From assembly GCF_023065955.2 (NCBI RefSeq), contig NW_026623100.1, positions 14,051,001 through 14,115,000 of the forward strand: a stretch of 64,000 nucleotides of DNA, read 5' to 3'. This stretch comes from Ursus arctos (taxonomy: Eukaryota; Chordata; Mammalia; Carnivora; Ursidae). Position numbers and translations under genes: made by a program. The notes beneath the pieces are model-generated. The model saw nothing but the letters and a program-made list of their open reading frames with translations. It had not been told where the DNA came from and did no database searches. Below, piece by piece: positions 1 through 11,497 of this stretch; the first letter of the stretch is position 1; every line of letters begins with the position of its first letter.

Positions 1-369
1 TAAAAATGTATGGGATTTTTGCCGTCGGAGCACCTCCTCTCGGGCGCGCGGGCCCGGTGTTGGGCTGCGCCTGGAAGCCTGCGCCCTCCGGGGGTGAAGG
101 CACCTTTGGAGGCGAGACGGCCTCTCTAGCGCATTGACACTGTTAATGGAAGGGATTAAAGGGGTATCTGGTTATTTTATTTTATTGTCTAAAGTGGTGG
201 TTGTCCCCTCCCCAACCCGCACACACCGCCCCCACTTTCCCGCCCCAGCCTCAGACTGGACAGCAACGTTCAGCCCTTTGCCCCGGGCAGCGTTAATGGT
301 TAGCGTCCATCCAGGCAGAGGGTTTCTGCGGAGGAAGAGGCGGGCAACTGCACTGGGCGCATTTGGGGG

Positions 370-395
370 GAGAGAGAGAGAGAGAGAGAGAGAGA
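370..395. repeat. (GA)n microsatellite
   Basis: An almost pure AG dinucleotide run, followed by a purine-rich stretch to about 450. A simple repeat likely to vary in length between individuals. Confidence 0.9.
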
Positions 396-589
396 AGGGG
401 AGAGAAACAGAGACGGGGTGGGGTGGAGGGAAGAAAGAAAGAGAGACAGAAACTCAAACCATCACTAAGAATTGCTTACAACAAAAAAAAACCCTAAAAA
501 CACAGTGCTTTCCTCTCAAGAGGTCACAAAGCTCCCCGGCTTTGCCCTGAGTCCTGTGGCTCCAGCAAAGATGACCAGAGCTTTTAGGA

Positions 590-830
590 AACAGAGAAAA
601 ATGAATTCACTCCAGCGACTGTACATGGGGCATTTCAGGCTATGCGACACCGAGCTGCTTTTCTGCTTGAATGATGAATGTTGCAATGACTTTAGCTCCC
701 TACACGCAATTTTTTAAATCACACAAGCTGAGCTTGAAGAATCTTGTAGAATTAATTGGGAAGCAAGAGCAAACATCTTGAACTCTAAAATGCTGTTTGT
801 TATGTATTATTAGAAAGGCTCTAAAGAAAC
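590..830. promoter_or_regulatory. Candidate conserved noncoding element upstream of SIX3
   Basis: A block of balanced composition inside GC-rich surroundings. It carries homeodomain-type cores, including TTAATTGG at 752-759 and ATTATTAG at 806-813, has no repeat character and no credible coding frame. SIX3 enhancers in vertebrates are typically such blocks, but conservation was not tested, so this is an inference from composition and motif content only. Confidence 0.3.
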
Positions 831-3800
831 TATGCCAAGAGGGGAGAAGTGCCCCCAAGGTAAAGGAGTTTGCTTCTTTGAGCCACAAATCTCAGCTACA
901 GGGAATGGCAGTCACTCCGGGTTTGGGGGTGACGGTCTCCTCCTTATTCGTTTCTCTCGCTTTCTGTCATAGTCTCTCCCTGAGCGACATCAGCAGGTGG
1001 ACTCTTACTAGGGAATAAGGAAAGACAATCCTGGGGAAAGAAAAAGGTCTTGGAAGAAACTGCCCTTCCAAGGAAGATTGAGTCTAAAATGATTTAATGA
1101 TTTGCACTCTTTATCGTTTAGAACATCTGCAAGAACACACTCTTACTACAATTTCCAGCAGGCAAGTGTGTCTTTGGGAAAAATTCAAAGGACACAGTGT
1201 TTGTCCCCCAAAGGAAAGAACTTTTTCCCTACTCCTGCTCCAACCCCCTCCATTTCTAGGGTAACTACATTTGTTTAAAAGTGTCCTCCTGCAGTGTTTT
1301 CCAGATGGTTCATCTCTTCTTCAGGAGACAGACCTTCCTCTGTCCCTTGGAGGGTGGCCATCCAACTTACTGGCCCAGAACGTCCTCTTTTTTCCTTTTT
1401 TTTTTTTGGTCTAAAAGAATCTTCCCAAACTTACCCTCTACTTTCAGAGAGAGAGTCGAGGAGAGAGGTGAAGTGGAAAGAAGGGCACCATTGCATCCAA
1501 CATGCCTGCCTCTTCTGCAGGAAAACCGTGGTGGCTACTGTCTGGAAGGTTCGCCCAGACTAGACAGGCAAACAGAGTTGAAACCAAAAACAAGTCCTTG
1601 CACTTGTTTGGGCCTTTCTGGGAGAGCTCCTCTGGGAATCACTCCCTCCTCTTCAATCCCCACCCCCACTGGGCCTGGATGGGAACTTCTGCCTGGGACA
1701 GCGGAGGAGGGGGTGAGAACTTACCCATATCTCACAAAGAAAAGCAGTTTAATAAACCAAATAATTTGGTGTTCTTTGGAGTGTTCTTTTGCAGACTTAT
1801 TTTATACCAAGGGGACTGGGCTGGAAGTGAAGGAAGGAAGATGCGGAGCTAAGCTAACCTTTTTAATGACTAAATTTAGCATAAGAGGAGTGGTAGGGAC
1901 AAAATCAGGGCCCTCCCACTATGTGAACCTGATTAGGGCCCAAGTTTCCCATTAGGTATTAGGTGCGCTAAGTGATGTTCCTATGCTCTCCAGCCCCTCC
2001 TCCTTCAGAATGCAAGCTCCTAAACCAATAACAATAACAAATAAACCATCCCGGTCCGAATGAACCTTTCCTGGATTGCCCTCTTCTGTGCGTCTCCAGC
2101 TCAGCTGGGAGGAAGGGAAAAGGGTCAGCTTTGGGGTGGAGGAGGTGCTCTTTGTAGCCTCCTGGACTTGACCTGAAACCTTTCACCCAGTCGGCTCAAC
2201 AAAGTTTTTCCCTGGGGAGCAAACGTCCCTCTAGCAGGAAGCCCTTGGCTTCGAAGCCTGAAGCCTGCATCCTCAGTCGGCCCACTCTCCGGCGTGTGGT
2301 TTCCTGTAGTACGCCCCGTGTGGCCCGGGTCACTCCATGACCGCACTGTGGTTTTTGTCAGCAGCTGGACAACTGGGCCGTGCGCTGGAATGATTCTGTC
2401 TGTGGACACTTCTTTTTTCCTCAAATTCTGTTCTTAGCGTTCCTCTAATTCATAGTGTGTATTCGGGTACAACTGCCTGTATGTTCCGTGTACGGTCAGG
2501 TGACTCGGCTTAAGCCTGATGTGCGCGACCCGCTGGAACCGCAGGGGGAGGAGGAGGTGGGCAAGTGCAAACTCGGGGCTTTGGGTGGGATGTGAGGTTT
2601 ATAAGGCTTCCTAGCCCTGGGGCCCTCTAGGCCTCTCTTACATCTTCATCTGCCCAACTTCTTCACATTCCAGGGAGAGGCAGACCCTCCGACGATCCTG
2701 CGCCTTGCTCCCTTCTGGAAGGGACGAAACAGCGTCTGGGACTTGTCTCGGTGAATTTCGGCGGGGTCGAGCCAAATTGGGGGGAGGGATGGAGACGGGG
2801 TCTCTAGGTCGCTTCGAGGTTCGCGGCCACACCCCACCTCCAGGCCACCAAACGGACGAAGGAGCCTCGGGATCCTGGGGAAGGTGCAGGACCCATCAGT
2901 GGAAGTCACGGCGTTTTGGGGCGAGCGATACGCGTGTTTGGGGGCGAAGCTCTCCACCTAGGCCTCCTGAGAGCAGCCGTATTTGTAACTGGGAACTTGC
3001 CTGGGCCCGCCCCCTCGGCCCCTCCTCCCGCCCCCACCTCGGCGCTCTGAGCTCAGCCTGCTGCCGGAGCGCGGGGCCCCTCCATCCCCCAAGCGCCCTG
3101 GGACCACGCCACCTCTTAGAGCCCTTGGAGTGGCCTAGAGGGCTGGAGCGGGGAGAAGGTTGGCCAAGGCCGTCCTGCATCAGTCCAGCGATGTATACCT
3201 TTGCTGGGAGCCGCCTTGCGAGCCGGCTCGCCTTCTAGTCTCGGGGCCCGCGAAGCGCCGGCCTGGGGCGTGCAGGGGTGGGGGTGCTGTGTGTGCTTGC
3301 CGGCGGCTGCAAGCGATTCTCAGATGGATCGTGCGGGGACTGGTGCCTTCCTGGAATCTTATCGATGTGGTTTTTCATGAGTGTGAAGGAGAAAGATGCG
3401 GACTTGCGTCTAACTTCAGGTCAGTTTGTTCGTGAAAGGCCATTGCCAGTCCATCAGTCGGTGGGTCTGTCTTTCCTGCCCAATCGCATAAAATGAGGCC
3501 ACCTCTCCCCCACCTTCCACCCAGCCTCCCAGGCCCGGCCAAAGGTCTAAGACCCGGGGGCCCTGAGGCCTGGCGAGGTGAGGCCCTGAATGTGTGCCCC
3601 GTGTTTTGATCCTAAGGCCCAAGATGCCCAGGTGCCCACTCGGGGTGAAGCTATAAAACCTACGTGGGAAAGGGGGGCTCAGAGAGCTACCCCCACATCC
3701 AGTGCAGGTTGAAGTTCCAACCTCGGCGAGCGTTGGACCTGCAGGCCTGGCATCTCACTGCTGACCCAGCCGGGGATCCAAATTGGTGGCGGCGAGGGAA

Positions 3801-4039
3801 CGGGGGATGGGGGAGTTAGGTTGATCTAGGCTGGAGATGAAGGTGGCTAGAGAGGAAAAAAGAACGAAGACTGGGTGGGGTTGTGGGGTGGGGATGTGGA
3901 GTGGGGATGGAGCAGGGGCAGACTCAGACAGCGCTGGCTTTTCGCCCTGCTTTGGGGAGGTGCGTCGGGAGGCGCCGTTACCACCCCCCCCACCCCTGGA
4001 AAATAAAGCTAATGATGTAGTAATTTAGGAGGGGTGAGG

Positions 4040-4680
4040 GGCTGGGCGAAAGGAGGGAGGGAGGATGGGGAACGCGCGCCCCAAGAGCGAAGGCAAACAG
4101 CTGTGGAGGCGCTGTCCAGGGCTCAGGCTTCCCAACAGGTTAGCTAGACCGGGAACCACCCGGCATTTCGCAGGAAAGGGGGGGGAGGCTGAGCGAGAGG
4201 GGGAGAGAGCCTCAGAAGAGGACAGAGGGAGGGAGGGAAAGAGAGGAGCGAGAGCGCGCGCCGCGCGGTTTAAAAGGAGACACTTACACTTCCTAATGAA
4301 TATTTATCCGCCGCTGCTTCCTGCTCCCGGCTTCCCTTACCTTTCCGCAGGTAAGATCTTCCCTGAGTCCCAGCCCTGGGGGCCCGCCCAGCTCCCCCAG
4401 TCATTCTCGGGGCACCGGTGGCCGGGCGGAAGGGCTCCTGACAGCCGGGGAGCGCGGGGAGTAGGAGGGCGGCTCCGCTCGCGGCTCGGCTGGGGAGCTG
4501 AGGCTCGCGACCCCGCACTTGCAAGGACCGCGTGCGTGGGCAACCTGTGCGGAGTGGGTGTGAGTGCGTGTGTGCGAGTGGGTGACAGAGAGAGGATGTG
4601 CGCCCGCGAGCGCGCGCGCCTCTGTTTCCCGCGCGCTCCGAGGACATTTTCCGACTTTTCACTCGGACGCCCGGGGTTTC
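4040..4680. other. CpG island, upstream of SIX3
   Basis: Very GC-rich with frequent CG dinucleotides, for example the alternating CG runs at about 4250-4266 and 4605-4622. Islands of this kind around SIX3 usually mark promoters or Polycomb-bound domains of developmental regulators. It encloses a TATA-like element and two head-to-head splice-donor-like sequences described separately. Confidence 0.6.
4269..4355. promoter_or_regulatory. Candidate lncRNA promoter and first-exon donor (both strands)
   Basis: On the plus strand a TATA-like TTTAAAAGG at 4269-4277 is followed about 75 bases later by a strong donor-like CAG|GTAAGA with its GT at 4351. On the minus strand, AAAG|GTAAG reads from 4344 down to 4336. 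Two strong donors facing away from each other within 20 bp inside a CpG island would fit divergent noncoding first exons, possibly SIX3-AS1-related. No transcript evidence is available, so this is a hypothesis. Confidence 0.25.
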
Positions 4681-7439
4681 TTGACTTCGCCTTTCTCCGC
4701 TTCCCCCTCCTCCCTCCGCTCACCCCCTCCAACTCCCCCACCCAGGGCTGCCAAGAAGCTCTTCTTCAGGCTCTTGCACAGCCGGCGCGGGCTCTCCCGG
4801 GACCGATCCCGGGTCTCCCATAAAAGAGGCTGTATAGTTGGGTTTCTGCCGTAACCCCCCACACAAAGGCCGCCGGGCCACGGGGTCCCCCGCCCCCTTC
4901 CTGTCGGCTCTGCTCTGGAGATGCTGCGGCGCGTCCTCCCCTACCCAACCTCCCCCGTCCCCCCCCCCCACCCCTGCCACACACACACCTTGGGGTATCA
5001 GGGCCCACAACGGAGTTAACGGTGATTGAGACCGGGGGGGGGGGTACTGGGTGGAGCTTCGCGGGCCCGCCCGCCGGCAGTCCTGGGCTGGAACTAGGAG
5101 CCCGAGGACCCCCAGGGAGAGGGCGCCTCTCACCACCACCACCACCACCACCACCACCACCACCACCACCACTACCACCACCTTCCCCGCCTTCACCTGA
5201 GGAAGGAGGACAGGGAATTCGGGGAAGCCAGGGGGGAACCTAGTAGGGAAAAAGGAAGGAGGCCGGGGAGGGGCAGAATTTTTAAATGGACTTACCCGGC
5301 CACCTGTTGGGAATCCATTTGGGGTCAGTCGGCTCTGGAGCTGCTCAAAGTGGACACACAAAATCAAAAGCCGAAGTTGGAAAAAGAAAATTCTTGCTCT
5401 GGCCATCCCCTGGCGCTGCGAGTCAGGCTAGCAGCTCTGCGCTAGAGTCAGGCGGTTGTAGAGCCAAAAACAGCTTTGCCAGATCCCCCGCCACCCCAGT
5501 TTCCCCTCATCCCATGGCTCGAGGCCTGGGGCTCTGAGCCCGCGGACTCGGCGCTCAGGGCCCAGCGCCGGCCGTTTGGTTTAAGCCGGGACAAGCTTTC
5601 TAAGCCCTGCTCAGAAGTCAAGAGCAGCAGCGCCGCCGCCTCAGCGCGGCCTTTCATGACGCGGTCGCTCCTTATTCTTGTGCCTCGGCCTCTCTGGTCG
5701 CCCCGGGACAAAGCCATCGGAGCCCGGCCGCTCCCTTCCCGCTAAATCCCCTTCGGGGTCAATGCTCTACCAGCACCGGGCCGCGCGCTTCTCCTGCCAG
5801 CCGTGTGGCTCTTAAAGAGCCGTACCACCCCCCTCCGTCCTGCGCGCTCCCCTGACCCCCGCCTCCCCGCCCCTCTCCTCTGGATCTAGCCCCCCACGCC
5901 GACGCCTTAGGTCCCTGCTGCCCCGACCGATGCCTGCGGACTCCTAGCCCCCTCCCTTCACCTCCTCCCCTGAGCAGTTGGTGAGCCTGGCCTTAGGGCC
6001 ATAGGGCTGAGTTTCACCCCCACTTCAGGTCCCCTTTCTCTCCGACTTCGTTCATTCCTCGCTCACCGGCTCCTACCTTTGCCCTTTGGATGGATCAAGG
6101 CCCAGGCACCGTCTTGCCCCGTGCAGAGATGATCCCTAAATATCATCAGTTCGGGCTTGAATTAGGGGGTCCCGGGATGGGAAATGGGGCAGGGAGTGCC
6201 AGTTGAGCTGGGGGAAAGAAATGGAAGAGGAGCAGACCAGATGGACTTAGAAGGCTCTTCTATCCCAGGGCCTCGCTGACCTTTTGGTAGAGGGTGAGGG
6301 CTGGCTGGGTGCCACTCATTCCTAGAGGTGGCGACCCTGGAATGGGGTCCTGAAGCTACTACAACCTGGCCAGCCTGCTGTGTATCTGACGGATTATGGG
6401 GTTGTGGTGGGGGACACCTCCAGGAGGCCCAGAGCATGGATCTGAGAAAAGCCTGCTCCCCAAGCCCCAAAAGTAACCCTTAAAAGCCCAAGAGCTGGGT
6501 GTGTAAGGAGGGACCTTGAGTGACAACTGTCCAGGGAAATGGGCATGGGAGGAGAGAAGGAACAGAGAGGGAATCTACACTTTCAGAAGACTGAAACACA
6601 ACTTCTAACTGGGCTCCTTAGATTTGCTGGCCAACCATGTCACTAACCCTACTGAGAAAATGGGAAGTAGATGGTGGCTTTGGTCGCCCTACCTTACAGA
6701 GTTCTCCCTCTTTTCCTCCCCCTCAGGCCTGTTTCAGTCCCATCTTGCCCTAGCAGCCAGTTGGTCCTGTACAAGGTGGCCCTGCTTAAATGCTTTCTTT
6801 AAGCTTCCCAAGAACTGGAAGCATGATTAAAGAGAGACCAGAGAAGGCTTGGTTTTCTGGGGCAGAGGAAGCAGGGCAAGGGAGGCTAGAGCACGTTGCC
6901 TTTCCTAGTGCCAACTGTGTTTGCCTGTCTGGGGTCTGGGATGGAGAGGCAATGATAGTTCAAGGAGTTGAGTGTGCCCACCCCTTCTCAAATTCAAGCC
7001 CTAGCACACCAGTTCTGGCTGTCCCAAGGGGATCTCTGCAAAGAAGTATCCTGTCTCCTGGGCGGTGGAGCCCAAAGGAACTTGGGTAGGGAGGAGGATG
7101 GAAAACTGAGCCTCCCCTGGACATCTGTCCTCTGCCACCCCAACACTAGTCCAGATGCATCTTTAAGGAACTGGGGTAAATGATTTGAAATTGGCCTTCT
7201 TGGGAGAGGTTGGTAGGACACTCCCTGGACTAGACCCTGAGGCCACAAGCCTCCTCCCCGGCCCCTATCACTCACAACCCCCAGGTCACCCACCTCTTTC
7301 TCTTGGGGCTGGGTCAGCACAGCCAGCTGGGAACGGTTTGTGCCCACTCTCCTGGGCCTGGCAGCGGGAGGTGCAGTGGCCCAAGACAGAGCCAAACTTC
7401 TCTTGTTAGAGGATGTGGAGGGTGGAGGGGCCTTCAGAG
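4681..7439. other. Upstream noncoding DNA, middle part
   Basis: GC-rich to about 5,950, then more balanced. It contains a G-run near 5033-5043, the CAC repeat, and a 15-bp palindrome at 5807-5821. No transposable element is recognisable. The long minus-strand frame across 4720-5406 owes its length to the CAC repeat (poly-Val) and is not a gene. Confidence 0.6.
5131..5182. repeat. (CAC)n trinucleotide repeat
   Basis: A pure CAC array of about 14 units to 5172, then an interrupted continuation to 5182. Simple microsatellite in GC-rich upstream DNA. Confidence 0.95.
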
Positions 7440-7740
7440 GGCGGTGGGGCTCATTAGGCAGAGTGGGGTGCCGAGAGGTGCGCAGCGCCGGCCCCGGAGG
7501 CCGCCTTTGAGCCGTCGGGGCAGCTTCATTAAGCGGCGCTAACCAGGCATACAAATGCCGGGCCTAGCAGCTTTCTTGCAATGCCGGGGCCTTAGCAGGG
7601 CGCCAAGCTAATGAGGGTCACTCAAAGGGGCTGATCAAATATTCAAATTTCCCTGCACGCCAGGAACTTTTATGTGAGGAGAAAGTTGAGGCAACTGAGC
7701 TGTGTTTACTGTCCCCGGCGACAATTGCTCCAAGCGCGGG
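7440..7740. promoter_or_regulatory. Candidate conserved noncoding element with internal direct repeat
   Basis: A non-repetitive block with homeodomain-type cores (CATTAAG near 7528, CTAATGAG at about 7608-7615) and TCF-like TCAAAG and ATCAAA motifs at about 7622-7640. Two near-identical 16-18 bp words, ATGCCGGGCCTAGCAG at 7555-7570 and ATGCCGGGGCCTTAGCAG at 7581-7598, lie 26 bp apart. The pattern suggests an enhancer about 4.4 kb upstream of the SIX3 start codon. Conservation and activity are inferred, not tested. Confidence 0.35.
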
Positions 7741-7784
7741 TCCCCGGAGGCTAAGGCGGGGGGCGGGGGCGCAGGGAGGGAGCA

Positions 7785-7806
7785 GTTGTTGTTGTTGTTG
7801 TTGTTT
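7785..7806. repeat. (GTT)n trinucleotide repeat
   Basis: About seven tandem GTT units followed by a short T run. A simple repeat. Confidence 0.9.
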
Positions 7807-8369
7807 TTCATTCAAAGGAAAGTAATCGGGGTCCTTGAAGGGCTTCGCGGCCTCCCCGCCTGCGTGCTGCACTCCCCTGCGCCCTCCTCGGCGGTCCGCG
7901 CCAAGCGCCTCAGTTTGCAGCTTGCGGGGAGGCCCAAACCGCGGACCACCGGACCAGCCCCGGCCTCCCGAAGTCCTGGCGGGCCGGAAGGGCCGTTGCC
8001 CCCCAGGACAAACCGGCCTTACGGAACTGAGCAAGGCCGAGTGGGTGCAGCTGCTCCAGCCCGGAGGCTTGCGGACTTCTTGGCTTTCCCGGTAACGCCA
8101 AGCAAGGAGTGAGTCTCTCAGGCACCTCTCCTGGTGGAGTTGAGACTGCTGGTTTTGGGGCTGGTTTTGTAAATAAATGCCCTTTAGGTCCTAGCACGAG
8201 AAAGACACTCTCCAGCTCAAACACCCTTTCTCTCCGCACCACCTGTACGCAGACCTGCCAGTTGCCCGACCCAGGATTAAAGCAGAGACCGTGGTGGCAA
8301 TTTTGTGACCTCGGCTGTGCGGGCTCCAAGTCCCAGATCCGGGAGTCTCAGCAGCCAGAGAGCAGGGGA

Positions 8370-9330
8370 GACCTACAGGCCCCGCGGACTGACCCATCCA
8401 TCCCAATCTTCGCGCTCTGAGAGACCCTGGGTGCTGGCGCCCCCCTGCGCGCCACCCCTCCAGATGGCCCCAGGCTCAGTTCCCTTCCCTCCTGCTGCCC
8501 ACTGCCTCGGGCCCCCAGAGCGGCGGGAAAGGATCCTGGGCCCCGGAACCCGAGGTCCTTCGGCTTCTACGCCCCTCCCCAACGCCCAGCGCCTGGGAAT
8601 TTGGGAGGGGAAGCTCTGATGCTTCATAGCCCCCTCCCCCACACGGCCAGCACTCCTAGACCGAGACCCCACGGAGCCTGCGCTCCCAGCTCCACCGGGA
8701 GCCAGTCCAGCCATCCGCGCCGAAGAGCGGCCGCCCCGCCTCCCCCCCCCCCCCCCCCCCCGCCCCAAGCTCTCGGGACTCTCAACTTACGGGCTCCCGG
8801 CGGCGGGCGTCATGCTTCGGGCCAGAGCGGAGAGGCGCTGGTGGCCGCGGGGCCGCGAGGTGGGCTCCGTGGGCGGCGCGGAGCTCGGTTCTGCGGGGAG
8901 TCTCTGACAGCCCGGGGCTGGCCGCCCGCCCCGCGGCGCCCGGCCCTGTCCCAGCGCACAAAGCTGCGCGCCTCGCAGCCGCCCTCGGCCCGGCTTTGCA
9001 CTCCCAGAGTCGCGGCCGCCACCCCCAGCAGGCGGGGTGCGGCGCGTCGGCAGGCGCCCCGGCCGAGGCTGGGGGCAGGGGTGTCGCCGAGCTGAGTCGC
9101 AGCCCCACTTGCCTCAATTCTCCTTGAGTGGCGAAGGTTTTCGATTTCAGCACTTTCGGCAGAGCCCGCGGCACCTGCCCAGCCTCCCTCCCGGGCTGGC
9201 CAGGCTGCGGCGGGGAGAGGCCGGGTCACCCCCACCCGGAGGCGGGGGTTGTGGGGACGGGGAGGGGACTGGCTGGGTTCACCCGCCCGCCCGGCGCCTG
9301 GGTCCTCGGCTCTAGGGGATGCAGTTTCGG
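8370..9330. other. CpG island about 3 kb upstream of SIX3
   Basis: The densest CpG content upstream of the gene, strongest at 8810-9070. Open frames on both strands in this stretch are the usual result of high GC and show no recognisable domain. It may be a promoter of an upstream noncoding transcript or part of the Polycomb domain expected at SIX3. Confidence 0.6.
8742..8761. repeat. Poly-C homopolymer (20 C)
   Basis: An uninterrupted run of 20 cytosines inside the CpG island. Length is prone to sequencing error and to polymorphism. Confidence 0.9.
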
Positions 9331-10099
9331 GGTCACGAGCTGCTTTCAAAAAGTTGAACACAATATTCGGAAACCCACCCGTAGGAATTCTCCCCCCCAC
9401 ACGCGGCACAATACCCACTCCCTCCCCTTTTTCATTCCTTCCTCCCCCGCTTCCTCCTCCTGCCCCTTCCCCCTCCCACCCCTCAGCCTATAATCCTTCC
9501 CCTACGAGAGAAAGGGATCGGGAAGAAAAGATGAAGCGTCTGTTTTTGTGTCCCAACCTTAGGGCTCTTTCTGGGCCCGCTGTGAACGACCGCCCAGAGC
9601 TTCGAAGCTGAACGGAAAAGGACTCACGGTTGGGAGCAAGCTACTTGGAGGGGAGAGATCACCCGAAGTGGGCCTTGGCGGGTCTTCCCTTTGAGCGAAT
9701 ATTTCCCTGCTTCGGTCATTGGGTTTAGGACTGGCGACCGTCGGCTGCCAGGGGCAGAGCAGGCGGGTAGCGGCCCCCTCGCCCAGCCCAGAGCCTCCCT
9801 ACCAGAGTAGAGCCTCGGTCGCAGCTTGCACTTCTCTGCCCAGGAGGCCTGGCTCTGCGGGAGTCAGGGCCTAAGCAGTGCCTGAGCTGGGGTTTAGGGG
9901 TGGGACACTCACAGCCTCAGTCACGTTGGGTTTCCCATTTAAATTCTCTCTCAAACTCTTTCTCTCCTCCCTCATTGAGATCTCCAAAGTGGTGTGGACT
10001 CGGTGCCTCACCCCCAGATCTGCATCGGAATGTAGAAAAGATCTTTTTTTTTTTTTTAAAGAGTTTTGAATTCCTCAATGATTTTTCTTCTGGAAAGGC

Positions 10100-10270
10100 A
10101 GCTTAGGATAATTATTTCAGCTTTATTGAGGGCAGATTAGTTGAAGTCTGGACGCTGCGTTTCAATACGCGTTGTACACGGGCCGACAATGTGGGTATTG
10201 TTGGCTACTGTGTGTGAACTCATTCAAAATATACACTTTTTAACACCAAACCGAGTCCTGTCTAAATATA
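10100..10270. promoter_or_regulatory. Candidate SIX3 proximal enhancer with paired SOX-like sites
   Basis: An AT-rich, non-repetitive block about 1.8 kb upstream of the start codon. It has GGATAATTAT near 10116, a GATTAG core at 10135-10140, and the inverted pair ACAAT (10186-10190) and ATTGT (10197-10201), which resembles a SOX dimer site. SOX2 is a known regulator of forebrain and eye genes, so the arrangement is plausible. Function is inferred. Confidence 0.35.
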
Positions 10271-10509
10271 CACAGTGCTCAGGGGAAAGACGTCTCTGAC
10301 CCCGACAAATCTGCGTAAATCACACTTCCATAGTTACAGAAGCCTCACAAAGGGAGGCCCGGCTAAAGATGCTGATTACATCTTCTTAAAAGCAACATAC
10401 CTTAGAATAAATACCCATACCGGCCCTGGGTCGGGGTGGGGTGGGGGGGCTGCAGTGGCCAGAGGAAGGGAGGGCTTTCTCTATTCTATGGGCCTTTTGG
10501 GGTCTGTTT

Positions 10510-10600
10510 CAGGCTTGTCAAGTTACTTTGCTTAGATAAATTAGTTTTATTATTTTTTCTTTACAATATGAGCAAACACGCAATGTTTAGGCCTACCCGC
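10510..10600. promoter_or_regulatory. AT-rich candidate regulatory block
   Basis: A locally AT-rich stretch in GC-rich surroundings with an AAATTAGTTTTATTA run and a forkhead-like GCAAACA at about 10571-10577. No repeat family is recognised. Weak evidence, from base composition and motifs only. Confidence 0.2.
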
Positions 10601-11332
10601 TTCTTTGGGGAAGCCTCCAAAGTTTGAGTGTCCTTCTGGGGCTGGTAGGCAGGTCCAGAGCTCCTCGGAGGAGTAGGAGTAATGGGCTTGTCAGGGGTCT
10701 CCAGAGGGTTCCAGACTTCTCAGCTCCCAGGGAGACACAGCTGAAGTCTGGGGGGGAACAAAGAGGTGTCTTGCTTTTCAAGATAAAAATAAGTGTACTG
10801 TTATTTGTACTGATATTTAAAAATACAGGACAATAGGGGAAATCAAATTTCCTTGACCAGGGGCAGAGTACAGCAAAGCGGGTGGAATCCAGTGCAGACG
10901 GAATTGGGGTAAATGTGGCCGATGGTCACCCACGGGACAGACCAGAGCAGCTTGGGACACCCTGGGTTCTGGGCTCAGGCTCTCAGGCGTCAGATGCCCC
11001 CCAAAATCCAGGATCCCGGGAGCAGCAGACAGGGTCAGCTTGTGGTGGGCCCCATGATCTCATCTCTTCTTTCTTCCTCGCCACTATTAGTGCTCACATA
11101 GGCAGAAAGAGGCGGCCCGACGTGCACACCATGTGCAAACCGTGCCTGCTTGGCAGGCCCTCGGCCTCTCCTTGAGGACTGGCCTTAGACCTTCATGTGG
11201 CCTGGGGAGCCTCTTACTTCCCAACAAAACCCCCCGTTTAATTGCTCATCCCATTCAACAACTCTCTGTCCGTGGCCTTTTGAATTTCTGGATCAACTTC
11301 TATGGGGAAGAGGGAAGAAGGAGCTCAGAGAC

Positions 11333-11356
11333 GGGGGGGGGGGGGGGGGGGGGGGG
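11333..11356. repeat. Poly-G homopolymer (24 G)
   Basis: An uninterrupted run of 24 guanines about 140 bp upstream of the SIX3 promoter motifs. Likely polymorphic, error-prone in sequencing and able to form a G-quadruplex. Whether it is conserved is unknown. Confidence 0.9.
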
Positions 11357-11497
11357 ATAAAGAGGGGGAAGTGGCGAGATTAAGAGTTGCAAAGATTAAA
11401 AAAAAACCTCTTTCTCCCCCTTCTCCCTCTCTCCCTCCTCTCCCCCTTCCCCCCACTCTGGCTAAGTGGTAAAACCGTCCTTACGTTCTCGGTATTG

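Larger units (their letters stand above)
1..4039. other. Upstream noncoding DNA, distal part
   Basis: No convincing exon or protein is visible. The stretch is mixed: AT-richer sequence at about 590-1900 and GC/CpG-richer sequence at about 2480-3330. It has no carnivore SINE, L1 or LTR relic that I can recognise. Open frames here have unlike composition and no domain and look like chance frames in GC-rich DNA. By synteny with other mammals this side of SIX3 should hold the antisense lncRNA SIX3-AS1 and forebrain enhancers, but no lncRNA exon can be fixed from sequence alone. Confidence 0.6.
9331..11332. other. SIX3 proximal upstream noncoding DNA
   Basis: Composition falls from GC-rich to AT-richer towards the gene. 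It holds two enhancer-like blocks, at 10100-10270 and 10510-10600. No gene, RNA gene or transposable element is recognised. Confidence 0.55.

Noticed and set aside
2705..3238. 177-codon plus-strand frame upstream of SIX3
   Set aside because: GC-rich chance frame overlapped by frames on the other strand; no domain, no exon signals.
4720..5406. 228-codon minus-strand frame
   Set aside because: Its length comes from the CAC repeat (poly-Val) and GC-rich DNA; low complexity and no homology recognised.
9019..9036. CTCF-like CCAGCAGGCGGGG word in the upstream CpG island
   Set aside because: The GGC core is missing; chance similarity in GC-rich sequence is likely.
8601..9418. Overlapping frames on both strands in the CpG island
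   Set aside because: Ala/Pro/Arg-rich translations on both strands are typical of CpG islands, not of genes.
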